From the NCBI GenBank assembly GCA_030267565.1, contig BRXU01000021.1:1458501-1522500 (forward strand): a stretch of 64,000 nt of DNA, in the 5' to 3' direction. Below the pieces are notes generated by a model that was not told the origin of the DNA, did no database searches, and worked only from the letters and a program-made list of their open reading frames with translations. Position 1 is the first letter of the stretch; every line of letters begins with the position of its first letter. The stretch is from Pleodorina starrii (taxonomy: Eukaryota > Chlorophyta > Chlorophyceae > Chlamydomonadales > Volvocaceae). Positions 52,752 to 64,000 of the stretch are shown here, one piece after another. Position numbers and translations under genes: made by a program.

Positions 52752-53737
52752 GCAGCAGCAGCCGCAACAGCAGCCGCTGCCCCGGCGGTCTGATCCGGCC
52801 ATGCAGCAGCCGCAGACGCCTCCGCGTCCTCCGCTGCACCCAACTCAGCAGCCGCAGCCGCAGGAGTCTCAGCAGTTGCCCGAGGGGCAGCATCTTGCAG
52901 GTGGACGCCGCCGCAGGCAACGCAGCAGGTAATAATAAGCTACATGTCGACGAATTCCCACGCGGCCATTATTTAGCTTTGAAATAAAGATGGGAACGAA
53001 TGGACACGACGGTCGGTCCGTGTACTGATAGATAGCAAATAATTGGATACGGCGGTATAAACGACACGACACCCGACGACACGACACGACACGGCTCCTG
53101 CCGGGATTAAGTGGTGCGCCCTACCTGCTGTAGGCACAGCGCTGCTGCTGGCGATGCTGCTGGTGGGATGGAGGGAGACGTCGATGTGGACGACCGGGTG
53201 CTCCAAGATGGTGACGCTGGTGGTGATGATGTGTCAGCTGCTGGCAGCAGCCCTAAGAGGTGGGTACTGGCTTGCTTGCATGTGGGTTGCTTGATCCGAA
53301 AAGCAAAGATCTTCTCCAGTTGTGGTGAAGGGAATGCTCTCTGCCGGTCGCGTGCTAAGCTAGTGAAGCTTGTATATATGTGGCGCCTTGGCGGGGATGT
53401 ACACGCACCGTGTTTGTACGTGTTTGTACGGTGACCGCTTTGTACAGTGACCGCCATTGTTCCTATCTAGCTATGCGTTGCATTGCTTGGCGCGCACGGC
53501 TTTATAAACCTTCGTGCTCCTCGTTTACTTGTCCTTGATAACGCAGGCGTCGTTCGATGGTTTTCGACGAGGACGGTGACGACGCAGGGCAGCGTATGGG
53601 AGAGGAGCACGCCGCGAGTGATGAGCGAGCAAGGGGGAGGACAGCAGGCGGGGGTGGTCGCTGTGCTGTGCTGGCTGGGCGAGATGTCTTCCGTCGTGGT
53701 CCCACCTGTGCACGAAGGTGGGAAGGCTTGATGCAGG
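52499..53737 (+). CDS. Unrecognised Gln-rich and acidic protein, three internal exons
   Basis: Exons are 52499-52928, 53134-53259 and 53547 to 53717 or 53737. Each junction is in phase (1 in, then 2 and 2) with good splice sites, which supports a real gene. Exon 1 has two poly-Gln runs around a helical segment, HTLAQVLAHLQVSDAQLAAL, and ends in a basic patch. Exon 2 is acidic (EGDVDVDDRVLQDGDAGGDD). Exon 3 continues VFDEDGDDAGQRMGEEHAAS. First and last exons were not found; a GA-rich minisatellite follows at once. I do not recognise the family; poly-Gln with acidic stretches would suit a nuclear protein, but that is only a guess. Confidence 0.5.
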
Positions 53738-54095
53738 GTGAGGAGGATGAGGGTGAGGTGGACTAGGGCGGGTGAGGAGGATGAGGGCGAGGAGGATGAG
53801 GGCGAGGAGGATGAGGGAGAGGTGGACTAGGGCGGGTGAGGAGGATGAGGGCGAGGAGGATGAGGGCAATCGAGGAGGATGAGGGCGAGGAGGATGAGGG
53901 CGAGGAGGAAAAGGGCGGGTGAGGAGGATGAGGGCGAGGAGGATGAGGGAGAGGTGGACTAGGGCGGGTGAGGAGGATGAGGGCGAGGAGGATGAGGGCA
54001 ATCGAGGAGGATGAGGGCGAGGAGGAAAAGGGCGGGTGAGGAGGATGAGGGCGAGGGTGATGAGGGTGAGGAGGACGAGGGCAAGGAGTACGAGA
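53738..54095 (+). repeat. GA-rich minisatellite (GAGGAGGATGAGGGC-type)
   Basis: Units of about 15 bp (GAGGAGGATGAGGGC) are organised in larger blocks marked by GTGGACTAGGGCGGGTGAGG and AATCGAGGAGGATGAGG, which recur about 150 bp apart. It begins right after the third exon of the Gln-rich gene, beside its possible donor. Confidence 0.75.
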
Positions 54096-55844
54096 CGAGC
54101 GTTGCGACCGACCGATGCGGATAAGAACATGGATTGTGAGGAGTTCGGGGGAACGGTTGGGGGTGTACGTAAGGCTATGTGGCTGTGTTCCGAGGCATGG
54201 TTGGGGGGGTTACGGTACCCCAATACCGGCCAAGAGGAGGAAACTCCAGATGACTAGACATATAGGTGCGTACTGTGGGAGGAGCGTGATGTGACATGAG
54301 TGGTGCGTGTCATCTGTGCAAGAGCCGAAAGGGCCTGAGGCGTGCAAGTACATACAGACCCTGAGGTAGGGCCGAACCCGAGTAGGAATGCGCCAGGAAT
54401 CAACACGTCACCCTTCGGAACAATTCATTTGCCGTATGTTATCAGATGCACGGGGGGCTGTACTGCACCGTATGTATGTGCAGTGCGCGCGGTCACCAAC
54501 ACCTGGTCTAACATGCTGCTAGGCTCACTGGCCGCTCTTACTTGTTGTATTGCTCGTTTGCTGATGCGCGTCTTGAGCCGATCCAGGACCGTGTCTGCTG
54601 GCGCTTGATATGGCACGGCTGTATGTTATATCCTCGCTCGCGGTACATGCAGATAAGAGGGGCTCCAAACTGAGATTTATCTCCGTGCTGTTTAAAGCTG
54701 TCTCGCGCATCACGCGAACTACCCGGTAACGACCGCCGATCGATGGCCTCATACCCTGCCTTGCTTCGTTCGTTACCTGCGTGCGTTGCTCTCCTCTGGC
54801 CCCTGCTGCACGCAAGCTGCTTGATATCTAGGTTTTCATGAGAAATCATCGTTCGTTACACACAAAGGGTACCTGCAAGCAATGAAAGCCGTCCTTATTC
54901 GGTAGGTAGGCCGGGTGAGGGCCGGCTACCGCGAAAATCACTCCTCCACGCCTTCGCGGACACCTTAACTGGCACCATGTGCCGTACCAACGCCCTTATG
55001 AGGGCACAACTCCTCTGAGTTCACAGAAAACCTTGGTTTTCTAGCGTTGCACTCAGAAAACCTTCAGGCAGCGGCGGTTTCACCACGATATTTTTGTGCT
55101 CTTGCTTGTGTATTACTCTGTTAGCGAGGGTAGTAGCTGTTAGAACAGGACCAAGGCCAAGAGCAAAGCGCTCAACACACCTGCGCCGCACGCGTGCTGC
55201 TGATAGGATGTGGCGCCCGGTGTGTGTGTGTGAGTGGCAAATATCCTTTGAAGGCACCCACCCAGCTCCGAAAGTACACCCGGGCAACCGTCCCAAGCAA
55301 CAAAGGCATCCTATAAGGCGGCGTCTCTCCCGACCCTTCTTTGCACGTCCGGTCGCCCTAATAGAAAGTGGATGTATGCTGTGCAGTACTAATAATCACA
55401 TCACGTCATCATAACTTCGCGACGGCTCTGAACATGTAACCTGGCGAATGCACGCGGTGGGGGTGGGGTTGGGGCGGTGGGGGCGTGTGGGGGTGTGTGG
55501 CTGGGGCGACGGGGTTAGTTGGGATTGGGAAGGCCGGACCGCACGGTCCAAGGAACGGATCAAGTCATGGCCGTCGACATCCGGTGTCAAAGCTGCTCAG
55601 GAGCTGTTGGGTGCTTGGGTCACCCGAGCAAATAGATACGTAGACGACAGGCAGGACCCTTACTTCAACTCGTCTGTTCCGACTTGCACACGCAGGCACA
55701 CGCCTACCTTGCCAGACCTTGCACTCCCAATGCAAAGCAATTTCCTAGATAGCCCTCAACAGCGCCTCAACTCCGCACGTACGGATTTAGTGGGGCCCCG
55801 CCGCCCTTATTCCGACTTGCTTCAAGGAAGCCGACACCACCTTG
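54096..55844. other. Intergenic, nothing recognised
   Basis: Lower-GC sequence with no exon chain I can support on either strand. An 8-bp inverted repeat, AGAAAACC-TT-GGTTTTCT, lies at about 55025-55042. Open frames here are short and lack splice-supported neighbours. Confidence 0.4.
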
Positions 55845-57060
55845 CTTGTATGCTGTTGTGCCCTTGAGGTCGTCTGCGCTGCAGCAGTGCACAGTAAGGG
55901 CCAGCAGCTGACCCCGCCGCTGGCTCTCCACTGTACTCTTCCGAGGGTCTAACTGGAGCCCACTACTGTAACAAACAAACCACAAACGCGAAGCACTTCC
56001 TAACACAGCCAACAGCACCGAGTCACTAGCCATTCTGAGAGCGCGATGATCGCTCTTTTCGCTAGGCGTCGCTGTTGAGTCAAAGATTGGCGGATCAAAG
56101 ACTTTTCAGATTGACGGAGGAGCTGACCAAACATACCAAAAACCACGCCCTAACGGTAATGAATGATAAAAGAATGTGCTGGTGAAGTGCTGAGAGTACT
56201 GTACGGTTTGAAAACCCGTCCCGGCGGGATGCTGACGCGGATACGGAACGCGTCAGCAGCGCCCCCCCGCAGCGGCGGCCGAGTACAAAATGCATCCTGA
56301 CCGCGCCAAAAGCTCACCCATTCACCCATTCATTTTCTCTTAAGCGCAAAACCGATCACAACGCATCTTTGAAACGTTACCTACGGCCAGACTGTAGCGC
56401 CCTCGATACTCCGTCCGATATTGCCGCCCGATACAGTATTAGGCGACCGTCAGGGTGACACACAGTCCCGCAATCCGCAGTCCCGATGTCTGCTCCCTTC
56501 AGCGACAAGGCCAACCCATTCACGGAGCTGGGCTCAGAGCAGCCGGCCGCCGACAACATCGCCACGTCGGGACAGCAGCCGGGTAGGTGCAACTGAAACC
56601 GCGCGGGGTGAGTGGCGGAGTGTCCCGCCGTATTACGTAATATGTATGCTGCCAGTTGGATGTGCGGAAGGAGGGAGCGAGAGTGGGTGGGTGGGTGGGT
56701 GCTGGCCGCATGCGCCGACCCGCCTGCTGCTGACGGTTGCGCGGCGCCGGGTGGACCCGTGGGTCGGTGAGACCCATCGGAGCCGCATCGAGGAAAAAAG
56801 CCAGATTGAGCGGCTTGCAGAAAGCGGCGATGTAATACATATACAAGTGTTTTTAGGAGGATGGGAGGTATTAAACTCAAATCTTAGTCTTCGTCTGCAT
56901 TGCGTTGCCCTGCCTGTCCAGATGTTCGGTCCGGCGAGGTCCTCCCCGGAGACGTGGCCGGCTACCTGGTGCCGGGAGCCCAGCCGGTCGGCCGCTCCGC
57001 CGAGCAGGACGTGGCTGTCGGCAGGTGGGTGAGGGCCGCGGGGCTGACGGGGAGGAGCGA
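55845..57060. repeat. 5' block of the small-gene duplication, copy 2
   Basis: Homologous to 43845-45440. Exons are nearly identical; the flank and intron 1 differ mainly by small indels. Confidence 0.8.
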
Positions 57061-57979
57061 GGAGCGACCGACCTGCGGGTCGGCAAGCCCCGGGGTCGGC
57101 GACCGACCCGTGGGTCGGCATGTGGGTCGGCATGTGGGTCGGCAGGCTGCGCGCGGAGGTCGTCTTGCGATAGCTACGAGCCCCGTCGTGTCGTGTCAAG
57201 CAGTGTTGGGTGTCCGTGCGGGTTACGCACGGCGGCTCGGCGTAACTTCCATTCATGCACGCAGTGGGGCCGTCCGTACAAGAAAGTCGCCGATATCGCC
57301 GATATACATTCGTTTACCCGCCACCCGCCCAGAGCGGTACTCTTCGCGCCTCGCTCCACTCCGCCCGTGCATCACCGATATCCGCCCTCCCCTTCAAGAG
57401 TACAATTTTCAGGCTTTTGGACCCTGAGCCCTCACCTTCACTGCAATCATTGATCTGCCTCTATCTGCCGCAACAACGCCCCCCAACCCCAACCCCAACC
57501 GCAGCCTGTCTGAGGGTGTCGAGTCCACCTCCGTCGCCACCGCCGCCAACGACTCGCCCATCCCCGCCACCGTCGCCGCCACCTCCGGCGCCGAGGCCGA
57601 GGACCGCGCGCGGGAGCGCGCCCAGGGCACCGCCGCCACGCCTGCCACAGCCGGCGGCGGCGGCCGCGGCAGCGGTGACGACGAGGGCTTCCAGCCCGCC
57701 CGCGGCGGCGTGGCGGCGGCGGAGCGCGCCGCCGAGATGCGTGGCGTCGGCGTGCCGCCGACGCACGCCGGCGGCGGCGGCGGTGGCGAGGAGGCGCTTC
57801 GCGCTTCCAGCGGGACGGCGGATCAGGGCGGTGGCGGCAAGGGGGGCGGTGCTAGCGGCGGCGGCGGCGGCCGGGGCGGTGTGGGTCAGGCGGTGTCTTC
57901 CGTGATGAGGGGACTGGCGGGGCTGGTGGCGGGGGAGGGGGGCAGGGGGGCGCCTGGCCGCGGTGACGACACGCAGTAG
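56486..57979 (+). CDS. Small hydrophilic protein, possibly LEA-like (intact copy)
   Basis: Three exons, 56486-56582, 56922-57024 and 57505-57979, in phases 1 and 2, encode 224 residues. The start MSAPFSDKANPFTELGSEQP includes an Asn-Pro-Phe. Exon 2 gives [20 protein letters not shown]. Exon 3 is Ala/Glu/Arg-rich (GAEAEDRARERAQG, then GGVAAAERAAEMRGVGVPP) and ends in a Gly-rich tail with AVSSVMRGLAGLV and a TAG at 57977-57979. No signal peptide or membrane span is seen. The repeated 'GGVAA...AAEMR' flavour recalls seed-maturation (SMP-type) LEA proteins, but this is weak and the family is not recognised with confidence. A decayed paralogue lies at 44.5-51.7 kb. Confidence 0.65.
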
Positions 57980-58655
57980 GCCCGGGAGGGGAGGGAGGGA
58001 GGAAGGGAAGGCCAGGGGGCTGTGCGGTGGCCGGGAAGTCGAATCTAGTGATGGGGAGCGGATGATGAAGCAGCGGTAGCGAGATGGGTCGACAGCGTCA
58101 CGAACATGAGCTGCTGAGATCGGGAGGAGGAAAGGGGGGCCGAGACTCTGGGTCGACGAGGAGGCAGGAGCTGTATGTTTAGGGTATGCGAGGAGGAAGA
58201 GTGGTACGGCATATGCGGTACGGCATGCGGTGCTGTACGGTACGGTACGGGAGGGAGGAGATTACGTCACGGGAGAGGGCAGCCGTAAGCGTGTGTCTCG
58301 CTGGCGCAGCATCGCGTGCGTGTCAAGTCCCCGGCTTATGTGTCCTGATGCATGTGGGGTGTATGGTAGGGCAAGAGGCAGCAGCAGGGGGTGTGCGCGC
58401 GGCGTGGGGCAGAGGGGGGCTATCGAGGCGGGGTGGCGCTGTCGGGGGTGCGCAAGCGGGCGCTGATAGGCACATGCGTATGGCACATGATTCGGTTCGA
58501 TCACACGCGGGGACGAGGCGCTGGTGTTTTGGGGACGTGAATGTGTGTGCGCGCGGCCACGCTGCGTAGCGAACAAACATCAAACGGTACTACTAGGGGT
58601 GGGACTTGTTGCAATTGTTGAAACGTGTTGTGTTTGTGGACCATTCCGATTCGAC

Positions 58656-58670
58656 TGTAAAGGACTGTAA
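58656..58670 (+). terminator. Twin TGTAA poly(A) signals
   Basis: TGTAA occurs at 58656-58660 and again at 58666-58670, about 680 nt after the stop of the intact small gene. No earlier TGTAA was noticed. Confidence 0.45.
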
Positions 58671-59351
58671 TATATTGATGCGTAAGCCGCTGCGTGGTTG
58701 TGCCTATTCACCTCACTTCGTTGAGCCTTTGCCTTTGCCTTTGCCTTTGCCTCTGGCAGTACTACAAATTGGTAGATAGGCGATCTGGTAAAACGATGCA
58801 TGATCGTTGCGAATGCAGCAAAATATCAGATCTGGTAAAATATTTAGATACCAGCGTTCCAGAGCTATACACGCATCAGGTTCAGTCCCACGCAAAGCGT
58901 GCAACGGTGCGCAGGTAGGACAAAATCGTAAGGCTCCGCTGGCGGTACACTACCGCTACCCCACCACCGCCACTGCCCGCCACATGCACATACATGCAGA
59001 CATTTGGGGCGGTGGCAATACCGAGTGTACTAATAACATCAACATCATCAACAACAACAACAACAACGACGACTTCCCGCGCCATCCGCACGGTGTCAAC
59101 ACGCCAGCAGCAGTTCGGTTCCGCACTCTCGTATCATTTGTCGATTCGGCAGCGGCAAACCCCCGTCACCCGTTCCAATGAACGAATCGATTGGTTGCTG
59201 ACCAGTCTGCAACGAATCACACAGCCCTACACAGCCTCTGCAGCTTCCTTACTTGTGAAAGAGGTTGTGTTGCGACCCGGAAATGCCAGGCAGCAGCAGC
59301 CGAACGAACCCGGAGCGAGTAGTCCCGGCTGCTGTTAAGAGATTTCGGTAC

Positions 59352-59356
59352 TTACA
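59352..59356 (-). terminator. Candidate TGTAA poly(A) signal, LEA-like gene
   Basis: TTACA on the plus strand reads TGTAA on the coding strand, about 120 nt past the stop at 59474. Confidence 0.4.
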
Positions 59357-59473
59357 CAACTAACCCGGCCGCGCCGCAGCGCGCACATCATTCATGACAT
59401 AGCCGACAGGCATCTGACTGCTGCAGCATCTGTCTGTCTGTCTGCCTGCCTGCCTGCCTGTCTGTCTGTGTGT

Positions 59474-62370
59474 CTAAGAGTGGATGCCCATCCGGTGTTT
59501 GGCCTTCTCGCCCATCTCCTCCATCGCGTGGCCCGCCTGAAGGGGAGAGGTTTTATAGATGTGAATGGGGATGTGGATGGCGCAGTCGTTTTTATTTGGG
59601 GGGGTTCCTGCACGGCAGGGTCCCCGTCCCATCCCTTCCCTGCCACGCTTAGCTTGGCACGATTCCCTAGGTCGTGCTCTAGATCCCGGAGCGCGGTCGA
59701 CCTCCCGGCCCCAACGCCCGCGACTCATCACCCGAAGACCCGATCCTCCAGCACCCTCCGCAGCCGCGCCGTTCCCGCCAGCCGGTCTCGCAGCTCCGCC
59801 ACCTCGCCTCGCGCCGCCTCAGCTGCCGTCTCCGCCGCCGCTGCCCGTGCAACGCCCGCCGCCGCCTCCCGGCGCGCCTCCTGGCCAGCCTGGCGGAAGT
59901 GGCGGCGGCGCGCGAGGCTGCGGCGGAGGCGCGCCGGGAGGCGGCGGCGGGCGTTGCACGGGCAGCGGCGGCGGAGACGGCAGCTGAGGCGGCGCGAGGC
60001 GAGGTGGCAGAGCTGCGAGACCGGCTGGCGGGAACGGCGCGTGCGGCTGCGGAGGGTGCTGGCGGATCGGGTGACCTCTCGGCCACAAATTCAGTGCCCT
60101 AACTTTCAGGCACTTCCTAGGGGATGCGACATTAATTAAATAAAGTTAAGAGTTAATCGGTTAGTTAGTTAAGAGTTTAGCGGTTTAGCAGGATATGGCG
60201 CGATAAAGCGAATAGAATAGGGTTGCGCGGATTGTTAGTTGCGCGTATTGTTAGTTGCGCGGTTTGGGGTGCAGCCCTGGGTGCGCCGATAACATTTGTG
60301 GCAAACCAGCTGGGCCGACGGCGCATTAATATTGCGTGCGGCGCCGGGAGGGGCGGAGGCCTGACCAGCTGAGTGCGGGTCGGCCAGCAGGACGGCTCAT
60401 CCACCGACCAAGGCAGGCGTCGTAATGGAAAGCCGCTGTACACGTCTCGGTTTCGGAGTGCATCCCGATACGTCCCCGGGGCTAAGTGTCTCTCCATTGT
60501 CACGTACACAGCTCGGAATGAAGTCTTAAGAGCAGCCGTCAACGGGCAGGGGCGCCGTACGAAAAGCCGCAACACCATGTACGTGTGTGCGTGCCAGGAT
60601 GTGTATTGCTGTCGTGTTGTGTTGTGTGTGTGTGTGCGTGTGCGTGTGCGTGTGCGTGTGCGTGCGTGCGGGGCGACCCGTGGGTCGGCGCCGTCCGTAA
60701 CAGGACTCTCCCGACTCCTTACGTCGCCTCACTTCGCCGCACGACGCCTCGTGTCCGGATGGGTATTTGATTTTTGACGCACATATGCCGTAAACACCGT
60801 CCTATCGTCCTATCGCCCGATAAAACTAATAAGCGAACCAAGCCTCGCTCCCGCCTCACCGAACTCACCGACTGCATGTCTTCCTCGGCGGCGTGGCCGG
60901 CGCGTGTGCGCTGAATTCAGGTCCGGGGGGAGGACGTGCAGGAGATGATATGTGAGGGTGTTGAGCGAAGGGGTAGGGGATTAGGGGTTGGGCCGCCAGG
61001 CACGGGTTGTGGTTTCGGAGGAGGGAAAGGGAAGGGATGGACGGCAGGCGAAGGCTCAGCAGGGGGCCACAGCCTCAGCAAGAGTACGGCAGGCAGGCAG
61101 GCAAGGCCCGAGGCAGGGCCAGACAAGTCCTCAAGCTCAAACCCAACTGTCCCAGCCCACTCCGCTGCCGGAGCTAACCCGGAAGGAGGCTTTCGCACCC
61201 CACTCGCCGCGCCCCGCCACTATACCGGTCGACGCTGGATCCCCCCCCGCCGCCCGGCCGCATGCAGCCATGCGCCCTCCCTCCTCCATCCTGATTCGGC
61301 CTCGCTCACCGCAGACTCGGCCTGGTGCTCGATGCCCATGGAGGTCTCCTCCATCTTGTCAACGGTCTCCTGAGCGTCGTACAAACCGTTGTCGTACACC
61401 ATACATTGTACGGCAGACAGTGGCAGGTGGGCGGCGGGGCAGGCAGCGACAGGCAGCAGGAACTGAGGCGCTGTCGCCGGGGTAGGTATGTAGAGCGGAG
61501 GAGGGACGGGGCGCACTCGCGGCTGACGGCTGACTCGGGGTGGTGCGTGGTGGCAACGGCCAGCCGCGTGGCTAGCTGGCTACCGATCAAGTGGGGTCGG
61601 AGCGAGCGGACGAGGCGGAGGCGGGCGCGGCCCGTCACGGTTGACCTGCAGACCCATGGACCGGGCCTGACCCATGGGTCGGTGGGTCCCACGAAGGGCC
61701 CTCGCAGCGATGCATGGGTGGGCGCCGCGCCTGTATGTACCCGGCGGCAGCATACGTGCACCTGCGGTACAACGCTACTGAGCTACGGAGGCTATCTACC
61801 CCTGCCTGCCTGCTGCCTGCCCAGCTCCTCTTTTAGCAACCATGCACATTCCGTCCGACCCACATCATCACGCAGAGCGAGTACCTCCCCCCCCAGCCCG
61901 GCCCCGCAGCAGTCAGCGCTTCCAGCAGTCCCACCCCGTTCCCATTCCCACCTCCCACCCCCCTGTTCATCGATACCTGCGCGGTGTGTTTGGCCCCCGT
62001 CATGGCCTCCTCCATCCGGTGACCCGCCTGAAGGGGAGGGAGGAGACGAGGAGCAGGAAGGGGAGGGCAGGGGAGCAGGAAGGGGAGGTGGTGGGGGCGA
62101 GGGAGGGAGTTAGCGAAGAGGAGAGATGCTGGGCGTGCAGGGTATCGGGTGTTGAGGGCGGGAGGAAGGGCAACCGCAGATCAGAAAGCTGTGTGTGAGC
62201 GCGCCAGGGCTAGCTGCTGCAGGAGGGATGACCTGCTGAAACAGAAGAGGCCGCCGATCGGCTCATCTCCGGCACCTCGTTATTATCGTTATTATCATCC
62301 CCACGCTCGCACCCACCCACCCACCCACCCATCCACCCACCTTCTGAATGGTCTCCTTGACGGTGTCCAT
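59474..62370 (-). CDS. Small LEA-like helical protein
   Basis: Exons found: 62341-62370 (MDTVKETIQK), 61977-62027 (AGHRMEEAMTGAKHTAQ), 61310-61369 (ETVDKMEETSMGIEHQAESA) and 59474-59536 (AGHAMEEMGEKAKHRMGIHS, then TAG). All junctions are phase 0. A further exon at about 59740-59889 ([20 protein letters not shown], then a coiled coil) is possible, but its in-phase donor is weak and it sits in an inverted repeat. The protein is 67 residues without that exon and about 117 with it. The charged, amphipathic, Cys-free segments with 'TV.ET', 'AGH.MEE' and 'KAKH' resemble group 3 LEA repeats, which protect cells during desiccation and cold. An upstream coding exon cannot be excluded. Confidence 0.6.
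59740..60072. repeat. Large inverted repeat, arms about 145 bp
   Basis: Left arm 59740-59885 and right arm about 59926-60072 are near-perfect reverse complements with a loop of about 40 bp. Both arms encode the same coiled coil ([20 protein letters not shown]) outward from the loop: the left arm on the minus strand, the right arm on the plus strand. The repeat lies within the LEA-like gene. Confidence 0.85.
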
Positions 62371-63544
62371 AATGGCGGCGGCGGGTGGCGGTGCGGTGCG
62401 GTGCGCTTCCTGAGTTGAGTTGAGAGTTGACCGCAGTCAAGCTGATTGCCTTTTGGATTTTGCGGATGGACAGACCTTACTTGACCTCGCCTTGATTTCA
62501 AGGTCCTCGATGTGTATGTCTGAGCTCTGAGGGCGACGGCGGCGGGGCGGGAGTGAATCAGTGAAAGAAGCGGGTTGCGGATGGAGCCTGCTGCGATCCG
62601 GGGCGATCGCTTGGTAGTCGGTTCGTTCTTGGCGATGATAATATATACATATATATACGGACACCGGTCCGCGAGGTGCAGGGCTAGCTATGAGAGAAGG
62701 GGCCGTTTCGTGCGCCCTGGTGCGCCTCTCAAGTTTGTTGTTGGTACTCATACGGATTCGGGCAGCCAACCATATTTATCGTTGCTTGGCCAGCAGGCCA
62801 GGCCTCGCCTCGGAGAGGTGCACCGGCCGCGCGCTGCGGGCAGGTACGCGCCGCAAAGCGCGTCTCGCGCGGCTCAGCACGGGCGGGGCCGAAGATAAGA
62901 ACAGACGCAGCCCAGCAGTCCCCGCTTTTGGGCCGCTTCGGCAGCGCTTCGGTTAACTGTCAGGTGCGCTGGCGGCGGTATGCGGTCCTGTGAATTGTAC
63001 CGTAAACCGATTCGTTCAGCGAGGTTCTGCTGCCCAGTACACCAACCTGCTAGACGGCGTCAGTTCTTGACAGATTTGGAGGAGATTTGCACTCCCGTCT
63101 CCTTACAAAAAGGGTGTGTGATGACGATTATGATAAATGGATGGTGTGTCCGGAACCGAAGCTCGGCTTTTATGGGAGCGCCAGGGAGCGCCGCAGGCAG
63201 TGCGACGGCGGTTGGTTGCATTGGCGCCGCTCTCGCCGCGGTACCGGTACGTACGACAAACAGCGTCAGTCGCACGTTGGACGATCGAGCTCGTTTTTCG
63301 CGGTGGATATGGCGAATAGGCGGAGGCAATTATTAAGACACGGGATCGACGAAGGGCGATTGACCGTTGGTAATTATGGGGAGTGCGAATGCGGTAAACA
63401 GCAGGACCTGGACAATGACAGGTCAGCATGGTGCGCAGAGCTGCGCGGCGCCTGCCGGGAGGTAGTTGCAGTCGTCAGGCGGAGCTTGAGAGTCGATGGA
63501 TGCTTTTCTGGTGTATGTGTGTGCTGCGATAAGGGCCGACTGGC
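62371..63544. other. 5' flank of the LEA-like gene and intergenic DNA
   Basis: No exon is supported. The promoter of the minus-strand LEA-like gene should be in the left part. No similarity to other parts of the window was noticed before the dispersed repeat begins near 63545. Confidence 0.4.
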
Positions 63545-64000
63545 CGACTGCTCGGCTGTGGTCAATGTGGTGTGCACCTGTTGAGCCGTGCGTGCCACTT
63601 GACATGCACGCACGCACATTTGTCCGCTCACAATATCCGCCGTTCGGTGCAATATCGGTTCAGACACGTGGGAGAGACACATCTTGGTGCGGTGCGGCGG
63701 GTGTATGGCTAGCTTCGCGTTACAAACTTTCCGGGATGAGGGGTTGAGCAAGATGCGACGCGCCGTTCTCTGCGTCTGCACGTGCGCTGTACGGCATGGG
63801 CGTGCATCCTCTCTTATCCCCCTGTTCGCCGCGGCCGTTTGTATGTGCCGCCAGCCGAAAGAATATTGACTCGGAACTCAACAGCAGCAATAAAGAAACG
63901 TCCAGAGCCAAAAAGGTCCACCGACCTTGCGACGATCAACATACAGCCAACAGCTCGCCGCAGTTCAGTCACGTGACGTGTTTCGAAACTTCCTGCCGTC
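63545..64000. repeat. Dispersed repeat, copy 2, running off the window edge
   Basis: Counterpart of 37585-38045 in the same orientation; homology continues to the last base. The matching stretch starts near GTGTGCACCTGTTGAGCCGT. Confidence 0.6.

Larger units (their letters stand above)
57980..59473. other. 3' UTR of the small gene and intergenic spacer
   Basis: No exon was found. The left part is probably the 3' UTR of the small gene up to the TGTAA pair. A (TTTGCC)n run lies at 58727-58753. The right part converges on the minus-strand LEA-like gene. Confidence 0.45.

Noticed and set aside
54538..54849. 103-codon minus-strand frame as a possible gene
   Set aside because: No splice-linked neighbour, recognisable motif or amino-acid pattern like that of the supported exons.

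Overview
The window looks like nuclear DNA of a volvocine or other chlamydomonadalean green alga. It is very GC-rich. Genes are split into many small exons with GT/AG introns, often with the donor GTGAGT or GTGGGT. Candidate TGTAA poly(A) signals follow coding regions, proteins carry Ala/Gly/Gln runs, and introns are full of simple repeats. I saw no bacterial operon, rRNA, tRNA, CRISPR or organellar gene. Most long open frames are spurious, because repeats such as a 12-bp satellite leave several frames open. All exon models were read by hand from splice signals, phase continuity and protein resemblance; no search or alignment program was run.

Layout. (1) 1.7-5.7 kb, minus: a seven-exon secreted lipocalin-like protein. 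(2) 7.2-35.7 kb, minus: a giant gene of about 48 exons and roughly 3,300 codons. It has an N-terminal GHKL ATPase, a long middle region, an SMC-type hinge flanked by coiled coils, and a C-terminal basic nuclear signal. This is the SMCHD1 / plant GMI1 (with DMS3-like hinge) architecture. (3) 38.1-43.2 kb: a second copy of the first eight exons and upstream region of that gene, broken by a 4-bp length difference in exon 1 and cut off inside exon 8. (4) 44.5-51.7 kb, plus: a copy of a small three-exon gene with a premature stop and a 5.1-kb 12-bp minisatellite in intron 2. (5) 52.5-53.7 kb, plus: three in-phase exons of an unrecognised Gln-rich and acidic protein. (6) 56.5-58.0 kb, plus: the intact paralogue of (4), 224 residues. 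(7) 59.5-62.4 kb, minus: a small LEA-like protein gene with a large inverted repeat in the gene body. Repeats and non-coding DNA fill the rest.

The genes form no recognisable pathway. The recurring theme is duplication: two gene 5' ends are duplicated with decay of one copy, a roughly 450-bp repeat flanks the right half of the window, and introns of the giant gene contain a small set of dispersed motifs in mosaic combinations. Comparing the duplicated introns shows that these motifs come and go.
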